From assembly GCA_001687465.1 (NCBI GenBank), contig LVLI01000308.1, positions 1-64,000 on the forward strand: DNA of 64,000 nucleotides, in the 5' to 3' direction. The DNA comes from Halocafeteria seosinensis (Eukaryota > Sar > Bigyra > Bicosoecida). The notes beneath the pieces are model-generated. The model was not told the origin of the DNA and ran no database searches. It saw nothing but the letters and a program-made list of their open reading frames with translations. A program made the position numbers and the translations under genes. Every line of letters starts with the position of its first letter. The first letter of the stretch is position 1. Positions 48,701 through 58,639 of this stretch are shown piece by piece.

Positions 48701-51700
48701 GGTTGGTGGTTCACGGAAGCATTTCCGCTGATGGGATTAGTGGAGGTAGCGGAACCTTTGGTGGCGGCGGGGGCAGTGGCGGTAGCATCATTGTTGTCAC
48801 GCCGAATATTAGTGGATCTAAATCGGCGTCTATAACCGCAAACGGCGGAGACGGAGGGATAGGTACTGTTAAGAATGGGCGAGGAGGATCAGGGGGACGA
48901 ATGGCTGTGTATGTCGATTCCCTGGCTGGGTTCGAAGGGAGGTTTAGTTCTGCAGGGGGATTTTCGAACTCTGGTCCTGGGGTCTCCGGTACAAAGTTCT
49001 TTAACGTTAAAAGCTTGATCGGTGCTCCGCAGAGTGTAAGCGACTTCCAGTCCACCAGTGGTCGTCATGTGTCCTCCTGGGTAACCGTTAGCGATCCATC
49101 TCGGCAAGCTTCTAATGCGGAGCGGCATACTTGGTTGGGAAAGCCGACCCGTGGTTTCGCTATTGACCTTGTACATTTGGAGCAAAATGCTTCTGTCGTA
49201 GCAACAGAACCACAATGGACGCTTGAGAGAAACCCAGTGGTAACACTGCGCTCGGTGATGCTGGAGGATGAAGCATCGTTCATTCTCCAACCGTTCTGGA
49301 GAGGTGACTCGCGGAACATTTCGTTCCATTTCGAGGGAGACTTGCAGGCATTTGACGATTCGTCTATACATCTCGATAATATCCGCACATGGAAGGTCGA
49401 TAGTGCCATGTTAGACGATCAGAGTTTCATTCGAGTTACTGGAGATCCGCATCTTCCATTCCTTATGAATGTGACCCGAAACCTGCGAATTGAACGCGTA
49501 GCCCGCATAGATGCCTCCGGAACTGGACATATGAGCAATTTAGCTGCGCGCGCGGAGGGTTGCGCCCCTGTTGCCCCTCAATCCGAGGCCGGAGCAGGCG
49601 GGAGCTACGGGGGCTTTGGTGGTTTGTCACTTGGGATGCCGTGCGGAGACTTTCGTGCTCCGACGGTCTTTGGTAGTGGGGGCGGCAGTGGTAACAGAGG
49701 TAATGCTGAGGGTGGGACAGGTGGGGGAGCGCTTCGAATAACTGTGAAAGGAAGTGCAAACATAGATGGCAACATTACTGTGAATGGGCTGTCGGGCGAA
49801 GCAAGCGCTTATGGTGGTGGCGGTGGAAGTGGAGGGAGTATCATCCTTCAAGCTGTCTCTATCGAAGGACAAGGCCTAATAAACGCTAATGGTGGCAGTG
49901 GTGGTGAAGGCCTCCGACGAGACGGTGCTGGGGGATCCGCGGGTAGAATCGCACTCTTTACGCAGAGAGTCTCTCCAGAATTGGGTGTAGTTGCACACGG
50001 AGGGACTGGGTCAGCCAATGGAGCTGCTGGTACCGTGTTTTTCTCGGATGAATTTTACGCTACCAATGCAACCAGGAAGTTGTTCGTAGACAATATGGGT
50101 ATTGACAGTCCAAGCACCACGCTCCTAGAAATATCGTCAACGGGTGGCGTTGTTAGTGTTGAGCAGATGTCAATATTTGGTTACGCCAGTGCCGTCATTG
50201 CACCTGCCGCGGACAGTAGCTTACTTGTGCTAGGTAGTTTTGTCGGTGACGGCTCCGGGGAAGTATCAGTAAACAGAGGTATCACAGTTGCAGTCGCAAC
50301 GCATGCTTTACAAAGGGATCCCAGCGACAGACGTATAAGTTTTGGGAACGGAATATTTAGTTCAGTGGCGTATATGTCTTCAAACTATGCCCTGGAGAAT
50401 CTCAAGCTTACCGTAGAAGATGGATCCTCGATGCTATTCCCCGATGAGCTCAGTATGCGGAAATCAATGATGATAGTCGATGGGATTATTAGGGGGATGT
50501 ATCAACCCTCCATCGGGGCCCAGGCGTCACTGGTTTGTTCGGACAGGGGATCCGTGAACAGCGTCATAGGAGGGGTGTATAACTTTTCTGCGGTGACAGT
50601 ATTTGGCTATGGGTCGCTTGGGTTCGTTGGTGTATCTGAAGTATTCGTCGACCGGCTGTTCGTGTTTTCTACTGCAATGATGCGTGTGGAGCACTCTAGC
50701 CGTGCTCCTACCCGGATCATGGTTACCAAGAGAGTCTCTATCTCCGCAGGGGGTGTACTAAATGCTTCAGCCGGGGCAGACATCGAGGCACTTGCAGCTG
50801 ATAATCTTATATCCTCTGGAGGTACACACGCGGCTATCGGTGGAGCTTCAAGCGCTCCCGCTTTTGGTGATGCTTTCATGCCCCTTGCTCAAGGAGGTAA
50901 TGCGTTTAATGCTACGAAGTCTACAGGCAGAGGTGGTGGGGCGATACACATCAGGGGGATAGGCATGGCAACGTTGCTTGTTGACGGTCAAATTGTTGCA
51001 GACGGGTCAGTTGGTATAGATGACGTGGGGGGTGGAGCTGGAGGATCAGTGCTGTTGGAGCTGGCGTCGGTGTCAGGAGCTGGTTCTGTGTCTGCCAACG
51101 GGGGTTCTGCTGAAGACGCCGGTGCAGGGTCCGGGGGCCGTATTGCACTTTTAACCTCACAAAATGCGTTCGCTGGCTCTCTTACTGCATTCGCTGGTGC
51201 GGCGGCGAGTGGCAGGCGAAGTGGAGCAGGTACTGTGTATATTGAAGCGTTGAACGCGACAGAATACCGAAAGATGGCAGTGGTCTCGGATGAGTTTTCA
51301 GAAGCTGATACTTACGTATTTTTGAATACTCATGTATGGAGGCGCTTTGATGTTTTAGAGACAAAAAATGGCGGTTNTCTGCTTTTCGCATCAAACGATC
51401 CGTTTGGACGGGACTTTGTAATCTCCGTGGATGAATTGGATGGAGATATGAGTGGTAGTGTGAAAGTATCGTCCGATGTGACCCTCGCAGTGGAGGATAA
51501 AGACTCAACGAGACAGAGGAACTCTTCTGCAATCACTCGCTTGGATAGTACGTCAACGCACACAATTGTATATCAAGAAGAAGTTGTGGCTTTCAATCGG
51601 CGAATAAACTCGACAAATATCTTCGTCGGTGCAAACGCGACGCTGACATTACCGAAAGTTTTGCACCTGTGTAACGTCACCGTTGAGAGCGACGGGGTAG

Positions 51701-54700
51701 TGGAAGGGGTCCATGAGTTGGTCGCTTGCGAAAGCGCCACGTTCGAGGGTAATATTTTCGGATGCACGCTACCTTCTGCAGAAAACTTCAATCCCTTAGC
51801 AAATGTCGACGACGAAACATGCGGTCCTAGTCTTCCTCAAGGCTGCACCTATCCAATAGCGGTGAATTTTGATCCAAGCGCTAAAGGGAATGACGGCTCA
51901 TGCTTGCTAGCATCTAACCATAGATTGGGTTGTACTTGTCCAACATCGCGCAATTTTGATCTCGCGGCGACATTGGACGATGGTAACTGCGTCCCTTTAA
52001 CAACCGGTTGTACATATCAAAATGCAAACGTAAGTTTCATCGGTGTGTTTTGTGTGTGTGTGATCTGTAAAGTGTATCTATTGTCTACCTCGCAGAACTT
52101 TGAGCTTTTTGCGGAGAGAGATGACGGTAGCTGTGAATTCTTGGGCGCAAATGCCTCCACTGTGAGTTTGGCAGCTCATAGATCCGTCGTGCTTGATTTT
52201 GAACAATTCCGGGAACGAGCCGACCTTCGGAGACGCATTGCTGCTGAACTGACAAATGAAACCAATGTTCTCCTTGCACGAGATCCTGGATTTGTTCCCG
52301 ATGAAGGTATAGAATGTGACTTCGAGGAAGCCTGTATTTCAGGTTTTTGCGAGAACGGATACTGTGCTTCTCCATCGTGTTCTGATGGTATCCTCAATTT
52401 TGCCTTTGAGACCGATATAGATTGTGGCGGTGCTCTTTGTCCCGAACAATGCTCTCCGGGCAATCAGTGCCTGATTGATAGGGATTGTGCTTTCAACGGA
52501 TCTTGTGAAAACTCAACTTGCAAGGTAGGATTTGGCTTCCCTTGTCACTTCGATTCGCACTGTCTCTCGGAACATTGCGATCCCGATCCTCTAACATGTA
52601 CATACATTAAGAGCTGCTTCGATGCGGTGCATAATGGAAACGAAACCGATGTTGATTGCGGTGGTATCGATTGTGCTCCGTGCCCTATTGGAAAGGACTG
52701 CATGTTTGACACGGATTGTCTCAGCGGAGAGTGCTTATTCGGCACTTGCGTCCAAGCTACTCCGACTCCAACCCCAACTTCATCTGTAACTGCCACCCCT
52801 TCGGTGACTGCTTCGACTACTACTACGGCAACTGTCGGTACTTCTCCAACTCCAACCTCCAGCGTGACTCCCACTCTCACTCCTAGTGGGACCCCTTCAA
52901 GGACACCGGGGGCTACTATCAAGCTATCATTTTTCGCCCCCAAATTCCCTGCCTTCCACAATGGTATTTCAGGATCCTCTCCGTTTATTGTCATGGCAAT
53001 TTTTAATGTGGAAATAACTAACCCGGAACTGGGTCCAGATGATTTTGATTCTACGTGCATAGATATATTCGATGACACTTGGATCGAAGTCAGAGCCAAC
53101 CTAACGTTTTCTTTCACCGCGCAAATTCAGAAGGACTGCCCTCGTGATGCCACCCTTACCCTACCGAGATTCGCAGCCGGCTCCACGCATGATGTTTCAG
53201 ATGTGTTGAGGTCGCGCTTTACGGGGGAGATATCTCCATCCCCAACCCCTACGGCATCTGTCACTGCCAACTCTACTACGACACCAACTGTTTCTCCGAC
53301 TCCGACTTCGTCCATGACCCCGTTGGAAGTGAATCTGGTCGCCATAGGAAACTCCCAAAGTGCACCGTTGAATGCTGATCCTCTGTCTTTCGTTCTTACA
53401 TCAAACTATGAATTGGTGAACCTCAATCCATCTTCGTTTAAGGTAAGCGTAGATGGCTCCTCGACTGGTGAAGAACGAGTATCGCAGGTCTTACCAATGC
53501 AAAGCGAGAACACCTGGCTTGTGAAGCTTGATCATCTAGAAGCAGGCATCGTAATACTAACGCTACCAGCTTCTTCAGTTGAGGATACTCGAGGTCTCAC
53601 GTTGACGAAGGATGTTACAGCCTCAGCCTGGTACAATGCTGTGAATCCGCAAATTCAGCTATTCGCTCCAATCGGTGAGAACGAGGGATGGAAGGATCAG
53701 ATCTTCGATGTGATACTCAACGTATCTAAACCCGTCAAACTCACAGTGGATTCAGTCAAGCGTGACTTCCCTGGGCGGTTTCTAGACCACAACGATCCTG
53801 CTTTTGATTTCCAGAATGCAGAACTATCATGGATTGCTCCTCTGCTCTCCACTTCGTCAGGGGCAACGTATGCGGATGGCTCTCCTGTCGTTTTCGATAG
53901 TGTGTCCCTTAGAAAAACTGTGTCATCTCCATTTCCGGACGGGACTATGTTCCACGTACGGGCGGACGTGTCTCAGCAAAGGGAAGGTCCCGTTTCTTTG
54001 AAGTTTCTTCCGCCGCTTTTCTCGGATGTATCGGGGAATCGATTAGCTGAAAGCAAAACGTTTGAGTTCATCAGGGACGTTGAAGGACCTCGGATAAATG
54101 CAACGTTACACTCCATTGAATTTCCGTTGATCAAGATCGTATTGTCAGGTCATGAACCAATGAAGTTTACGAACGGAACTGCTGTAGAATACCGTGGTTG
54201 CGATGAAGGTGACACTTGCTCGCAAGATTCTATCATTGATATGCAGGGCTACGATGAGCTTGCCCCACTCCCCATAAGGAACCAGCATATCTTGGAAGCG
54301 GACGTTAGTGAAAGGCCCAACGACTACAGCATGGGCGTGTTTATTGTTGGTGGAGTCTTACAAGATCGCTTCGAAAACCCCAGTGAGCAATCATCTTTCC
54401 CCGGTATGTTGAATCTGGAGAAGTGGCCGCTATCCTTCTTTGGTAACGAGGGTGGATTCTCGAGCTACGTAGTCTTTACCGTCGCGCTAGGGCGTACCAC
54501 GCTCGACGATCTCGCTGCTCCGACCCTGGGACAGGTGGTTGATATTACTGCTTCTGGAAGTGTGTTGCTTTCCCGAGGTCGATTAGCAGTAAAAGATCTT
54601 ACTGAGCGTGCCAGCAAGCTCCATCCTACTTCCACAATTACGTTTGTTCACCGCGATGTTTCCGTTTCTTCCCTCAGGCAACTTGACGAGGTCAGCGAAG

Positions 54701-55290
54701 TACCGCTTGAAGAGAAGACCAAATCCAATATTGAAACAAGGCTTCTCAGGGATCTTCGCGCCTTCCTTCCGACTCAACTCACCGCAGCGGGTATCGCCAA
54801 TGGTAGTGATCTGGTGACGGTGGAGGATGTGATGGCCGTAGGGTTTCCGGACGCTATTCCACCTGCGGCTGCCACCAAAGAAACAGCCAGCACCAGTATG
54901 GTTGCATCTACTTCTGCCCTTGGTGCCGCGCTACTCTTTGTCATAGCTGCGGCTCTAGCTATGTATGTCATACGGAAAAAGAGGGCGTCGAAATTGCGAC
55001 AGAATTATTTTACTCAGGATAATTTAGCGTTTGACCGGCCAGGTATAGCTGGAAAGGTGACCAGAGTGATCGACGACACCGTCCCTGTGAGCGATAATAA
55101 AGATCACGGGAGCGCTCTAAAGGATGATATCAGCGAAGAATCCGATGAAGCTGCGGAAAGGGATGTATATGATGAAGATTTCGAATGCAATCTGCGCGAA
55201 GAGGTTTCTGAAGAAGAGGAAGAGGCGGAAGGCGTACCGGAAGTGAAGACGTCGGACAAAAACCATGCTAGAGTCCGTCCCTTGGAGTAA
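21767..55290 (+). CDS. giant modular surface protein, about 11,060 residues
   Basis: Proposed exons: 21767-22053, 22131-22220, 22293-22367, 22431-22514, 22578-52029 and 52096-55290; all joins keep the frame. An earlier in-frame ATG at 21653 would add 38 residues. I chose 21767 because it puts the hydrophobic core (SFFILILLVASFSALVG) nearer the N-terminus. Order: signal peptide, Cys-rich cap, leucine-rich repeats, Thr/Pro/Ser stalk, about 27 Gly-rich units (residues ~330-9900), four DDGSC-type motifs, ETD.DCGG Cys modules, PT-rich linkers, Ig-like domains, one transmembrane helix (about 10938-10958) and an acidic cytoplasmic tail of about 100 residues. Sequons NxS/T are numerous. I do not recognise a named family for the whole. 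A long extracellular adhesin or coat protein is the likely role (inference). Ns at 34485 and 51377 leave two residues unknown. A paralogue lies tail to tail at 60381. Confidence 0.88.
22131..22620 (+). other. leucine-rich repeat exons, one repeat per exon
   Basis: Exons 22131-22220, 22293-22367 and 22431-22514 and the start of the exon at 22578 each begin with the same repeat position: IDFSDHNLTAIEENAF, IHLEGNSLRTLPDDLF, LRLNSNNLENIPRDSF and LHLDENPGYDQSN. All the introns between them are phase 2 and 62-77 nt long. Such symmetrical exons can be duplicated or skipped without changing the frame. In the protein this forms a small LRR cap beyond the stalk, a usual protein-binding module. Confidence 0.85.
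22700..23022 (+). repeat. Thr/Pro/Ser-rich stalk
   Basis: About 107 codons made almost only of Thr, Pro, Ser and Gly, with repeated TPS, GTPS and TPT triplets (for example SQTGTPSVTGTPSQTGTP). Such stretches are usually heavily O-glycosylated and extended. Similar short PT-rich linkers recur at 52756-52905 and 53235-53320 and in the paralogue. Confidence 0.9.
30240..45500 (+). repeat. three-unit higher-order repeat inside the array
   Basis: Units 7, 10, 13, 16 and 19 (type A) share an (R/N/S)S.NG..PCG turn in place of GGxGG, mostly GKGFAAGEA-like lead-ins, and a following VDNNGL.TGDV.D.R(Y/F)T segment. Units 9, 12, 15 and 18 (type C) share a following NADxxDxxxxxLTG segment. Units 8, 11, 14, 17 and 20 (type B) have longer spacers at the same place. 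First-Cys distances between A units are 3042, 3039, 3102 and 2889 bp. This period-3 order points to amplification of a block of three units, about five times. Confidence 0.75.
35062..35268 (+). repeat. three tandem 69-bp repeats inside the giant exon
   Basis: Copies at 35062-35130, 35131-35199 and 35200-35268 encode 23-residue units of the pattern EGSVTVGHRSTMNIVNVSEF plus HSI. They are far more alike in DNA than the large units, so this expansion is recent. It lies in the strand-rich part between units 11 and 12, and explains why that spacing (1137 bp) is 138 bp longer than expected. Confidence 0.92.
51760..52140 (+). other. four DDGSC-type Cys motifs with an in-frame 66-nt intron
   Basis: Four successive motifs of the form GCT...A.NF(D/N)P.A..DD.(S/T)C: GCTLPSAENFNPLANVDDET, GCTYPIAVNFDPSAK, GCTCPTSRNFDLAATLDDGN and GCTYQNAN + NFELFAERDDGSC. 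The last is split by an intron, 52030-52095, with donor GTAAGT and acceptor CGCAG. The intron is 66 nt and has no stop, so the frame looks uninterrupted. The paralogue has an intron at exactly this point (63561-63630, 70 nt). Known: this short motif is widespread in extracellular proteins of algae, other protists and marine bacteria. Confidence 0.88.
52300..54860 (+). other. juxtamembrane extracellular region: DCGG modules and Ig-like domains
   Basis: After a helical segment, two Cys modules of the form C.DG..N..ETD.DCGG..C...C..G..C....DC (near 52378-52510 and 52615-52750) are followed by PT-rich linkers. Three or four beta-rich domains come next. Segments such as VSLKFLPPLFSDVSGNRLAE resemble the ending of bacterial-type Ig-like domains (D..GN pattern). 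A last, helical part (SNIETRLLRDLRAFLP) comes before the membrane helix. All have counterparts in the paralogue. Confidence 0.7.
54904..55290 (+). other. transmembrane helix and acidic cytoplasmic tail
   Basis: The helix LGAALLFVIAAALAMYVI is followed by RKKR, the usual positive-inside stop-transfer. The tail of about 100 residues contains RVIDDTVPV and many Glu/Asp runs (EEEEEAEG). The paralogue has RIIDDTVLV at the same distance from the membrane and then AL.D...EE. This shared short motif is a candidate binding site for a cytoplasmic partner. Confidence 0.85.
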
Positions 55291-56918
55291 CGGATTCAAT
55301 ATTTACACAAATCATTTCGCTGTGTCTTTTTTTGTTGTTCTAAGGTAGAACTTTTATACTCGTATTGCTGTATCGATTAAATGATGTATCAGTTTGTTTA
55401 TCGCATCTACTCTCTATCTACACGCTCCGTTTATTTTCATTGCAATTTTCAATGTGAAATTGAATACCGGTGGTGAAAATGTCCTTCGCTCATTTTTGGC
55501 TCGTGGTGAGCATCGCACCCAACGAGTGCACAAATATATTCACTAATTGAAGACGTATCTGGGGAATATTTCATGCGCTTCCGGAAGTTGCAATGAAGGG
55601 TGTACGACGATGAACAAACTGCTAAGTTAGTGGATTTTTTGAATGTTCACCGGGACCATTAGTGCAAGAAAAAAGATTTGAAACTAACCGTGTAGATCGA
55701 ATTTAACAGAATTCCATAATCCGGGACTGGGAGTAAATACTCCAACTACGCTTACTGTAAGACAGCCTGTGGTGGTTGTGACACACTCGGCATCCTGGAG
55801 GACCTGGACTCGCTATGAGCTGTGACAAGGGCTAAAAAATGCGGTGGTAAGCGTCATTAAGTTAGTCCCACTTGATCGTATATCATACCGTAGCCACTTT
55901 CACTCACGGAAGTTAACTAGGAGTAGCGCGGCCAACTTTCCGTAGTCTTACCAAACAAGGGTATTTTTACTTTTTGCGGAATAGTTGTCAGCAATCCTTC
56001 CATAAGGGTAAGGTTGTTTTACCATATAGACGGCACCATAACGCATATGGGAAGAATGATCTGGATACGCTTTCTGGGCAACCTCCAGGAATTTTAGCCT
56101 ACAATTTGTAGGTTATGGATGTTAACACTAGGCATTTCTTTGATACAGATGAGTGGCTCAACAGGGAATGTGTGCTGGTGTAGCCCTTGTTTAGTATTTG
56201 CGCAGATATCGGATCCAATGCTCATTCAACAATTCCTGAAGGCGCGTCTGGCATTGGGAAATCTGGCAAATTATACAGGTACTACAGAGGACGGATGTTG
56301 TATGTCCGTTACATCTGAGAGGAATAAAACGCTTCAGCCATTGTCGCTCGAAGATTCTAGATCGATAGCGGTGTTGTACACATGTACCTTCGTCTCCGAC
56401 AACTTCTCGCTGCGTGTTCTCTCATTGTAGCGCAGATTTTTCACGCGACTATAGCATAGCAGTCGGGGCTAGTTTGACTTTCCCCGGCCAATTAGTTGCA
56501 GTGCTCCAGCAAGGCGGTTCGCTGCAGTGAAATGACGAATGGGAGCAAACCGGTGGGCCACGGTCTGCTGTTTTTGGGTCAGCGAGTGTGACAGGCATAC
56601 TAACAGGCTCAGCAGGCTGGGTTCTTCACCTCACAGATTATCGAAGACCAATTATGCTTCTATCGCTCTTAGCATAAGTGGAGTATCCAAGGTAGGCATT
56701 ACCATACTCGTAGGTGAAGATAGTATGTGCGCGTCGTATTCTATTGATTCATAGGTTTTGGTAAACTACTTATCCAAGACGAAAGCCGAGCCCCGGGGAC
56801 GCGAGAGTCTAGACTCCTGCGTCTTCATTCTTCAAAGTGAATAGATGTTCCTTCTAGTTCTGACCTGACTCATTCAACGACATTGAAGCATCACTCCACG
56901 CAGTGACATACCATTCTC
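55291..56918. other. intergenic, nothing convincing
   Basis: This stretch follows the giant gene stop. Its first part should be the 3' untranslated region. An ATG frame at 56119-56430 (103 codons) has no recognisable features. No RNA gene or repeat copy was identified. Confidence 0.4.
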
Positions 56919-57569
56919 TTACAATTCCCAAGGAGAAATTACGAAAACAAAGAGTATAAGGATGACAAGCTGGGCGAGGGCAAGGATCGCAAGTAAGTTC
57001 CCCGGTAAGGATACATTGTCCATCATCCAATCCTCCTCATAAAGCATTACTCTACACTGTGTTTTGTTGGATCGAATCGCTCGGGCAGCCAAAAAGTTCC
57101 GCTGTTCAACACTCACTATCGATAGTTCTTGAGTATCGTTTATCGAAATAGAGAAGAACCGGTTGGCGTAGTTTCCGGAAAGCTCGGGAACTTTGATCAA
57201 CGGCAGACACTTATCCCCCAATCTGCTGAGTTTGCACCGATTGTATATCGTTACAAAAAGCGTATCTAGTGAAGAAAGCGTCGCAATGCTCAGCAGTGAT
57301 ATACGAACGATCTTAAATGTCCCCTCGCTATTAAGTAACGCTATTATGCAAGCAACTACGAGGTTCACCAGAAGGAGGTCATTGAGAGCGTTGTCAGGGA
57401 TATACGGGGCGATCTTCGTTTTGTAGGTTCTGCCGCAGCTTGCAACCCTCAATCGAGTGAGCCACAAGCAGAAGAAGGGGGAGTCGGTGTCGGTTTTGTC
57501 GTTAAGAGTGGACCGATCCAGCTCGTTCAAATACCGCAAAGGAGTTTGATATCCTATTTGCCCATCCAA
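56919..57569 (-). CDS. hydrophobic open frame, possible terminal exon of a membrane protein
   Basis: About 216 codons, ending at TAA 56921-56919, with no ATG near the start (the frame begins at TTG). The translation has a hydrophobic stretch in the middle (LLLVNLVVACIIALL) and another at the C-terminus (LLAILALAQLVILILFVFVI). Between them is a mixed region with an NDT sequon. The length and two membrane-like segments argue against chance, and an upstream exon would be needed. I do not recognise a family. It could also be an old transposon-carried gene. Confidence 0.35.
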   Translation of the reverse strand: MDGQIGYQTPLRYLNELDRSTLNDKTDTDSPFFCLWLTRLRVASCGRTYKTKIAPYIPDNALNDLLLVNLVVACIIALLNSEGTFKIVRISLLSIATLSSLDTLFVTIYNRCKLSRLGDKCLPLIKVPELSGNYANRFFSISINDTQELSIVSVEQRNFLAARAIRSNKTQCRVMLYEEDWMMDNVSLPGNLLAILALAQLVILILFVFVISPWEL

Positions 57570-57682
57570 ATGCCTCCAGGCAGCTACGCTGATAGCCTAT
57601 GTGCTCGACAGACGTCCGTGTGCCTGCTTTCTCCTCTGCCAGAAGCAGGTCCTGATTGGTGTCTGAGTCCTGAACCTTAACT

Positions 57683-57763
57683 ACTCAAAGGCTCCTCGTT
57701 AAGAGGATGTGGTCAACTTCCCGGCCGGTGGGCTATCTGTCACATTTGTGTGTGTACTCAAAG
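57683..57763 (+). mobile_element. 65-bp repeat copy with 8-bp target-site duplication
   Basis: Bases 57691-57755 are identical to 200-264. The copy is bracketed by actcaaag at 57683-57690 and 57756-57763 (9 bp if the last T of the element is counted). Identity over 65 bases more than 57 kb apart, with a duplication at the ends, shows recent movement. Confidence 0.82.
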
Positions 57764-58630
57764 ATGTCACCGACACCTAAATACCACTCGCATTTATTTA
57801 ATACAATCGACTTACATTGGGCATTTTTCGTTGCCGTGTCGATCAATGTGTATCCAAGATCCGTCAATAGTGAGCTGCTGTAGTGATTCACAACACACTC
57901 CCCTACAAGTTGTATACAACCACAGTGTCAAGGCAGCCATTTCGCGCCCCTGTGCCCTCTCCAATACGTTGAGGTGGGAGCGAAGAGTCTAAGGTGTATG
58001 GAGACGTTTTCACCTTTAACCCTCTCAATAGCGATCGAAATGCTTTATTCGTATCCAAGACGCTCTGAAAGGATACGTGTGAAGAACCACATACTCACAA
58101 AGAGTCCGAGTGTTGGTGAGCGCAGGGGTAGGCAATGCAGGAGGGCCCTGGGAAGATCTTCGACGGCGTGAAGATCCCCCAACTACATTTCCACTTAGCC
58201 GGTAGGCCATAAATAATACATACTACTACTATCGAAATAGGCTACTTAGGTTCATTTTACATTACTTCTGAGTTTTGCCAATCTGGCCACACGGGGTGTC
58301 GTGCAGTGTACCGGCACGGTGTGTCCCAACACTGTACAACCGGTAGAAGATCATCCCGTTGTGTATGTTGCTGGCCCCAAATCGATGTTTCGGGATGGAA
58401 ATGGTACCACCTCGGTCTTCAATTTTCTTAAATGCAAGAAATTATAGACAACACGGATTAACAATGCGTTGTTAATTCCTCGCCGAACCCCGGGACAAAC
58501 TGTGATGGAGGCGAATGGAGCCCTATCACCTCACCGCAAAACATAGCACGACCATCGGACGGCACAGGTATCGTATTCCTGGGAAACCTGTAAGGCAATG
58601 AACAATTTCAGGAAAACAGACCCACACTTG
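57764..58630. other. intergenic, nothing recognised
   Basis: Short frames on both strands without features. Part of this may be older LINE sequence too decayed to see. Confidence 0.35.
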
Positions 58631-58639
58631 ATAACCCCA

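Larger units (their letters stand above)
23160..51757 (+). repeat. array of about 27 Gly-rich protein repeat units
   Basis: Each unit has the same landmarks: a D/GC cysteine, a GGSYGG-type turn, PCG.FD, RGSGG, GG.GGG, VDG.I..NG, GGGSGGSI, L.GSG.ISANGG, GGGSGGRI, F.G...A.GG, PGAAGTVY, then VDN and a stretch of alternating hydrophobic strands. Codons of the first Cys stand near 23299, 24469, 25825, 27118, 28021, 29353, 30292, 31294, 32365, 33334, 34291, 35428, 36373, 37324, 38413, 39475, 40402, 41413, 42364, 43300, 44293, 45580, 46546, 47494, 48514 and 49561. Unit 27 (near 50800) lacks it. Spacing is 903-1356 bp. Regular strands with Gly turns suggest a beta-solenoid or beta-sandwich chain (inference). 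Units are diverged in DNA, so the array is old. Confidence 0.9.

Noticed and set aside
23160-51757. Silk- or collagen-like structural protein
   Set aside because: There is no Gly-X-Y periodicity and no poly-Ala. Gly clusters recur only at fixed places in units of 300-450 residues, separated by strand-forming sequence.
23931-51791. Many open frames on the minus strand under the giant exon, rich in Pro, Leu and Ser
   Set aside because: They are the complement of GGN-rich coding sequence, which lacks stops by composition. They carry no domains and change from unit to unit.
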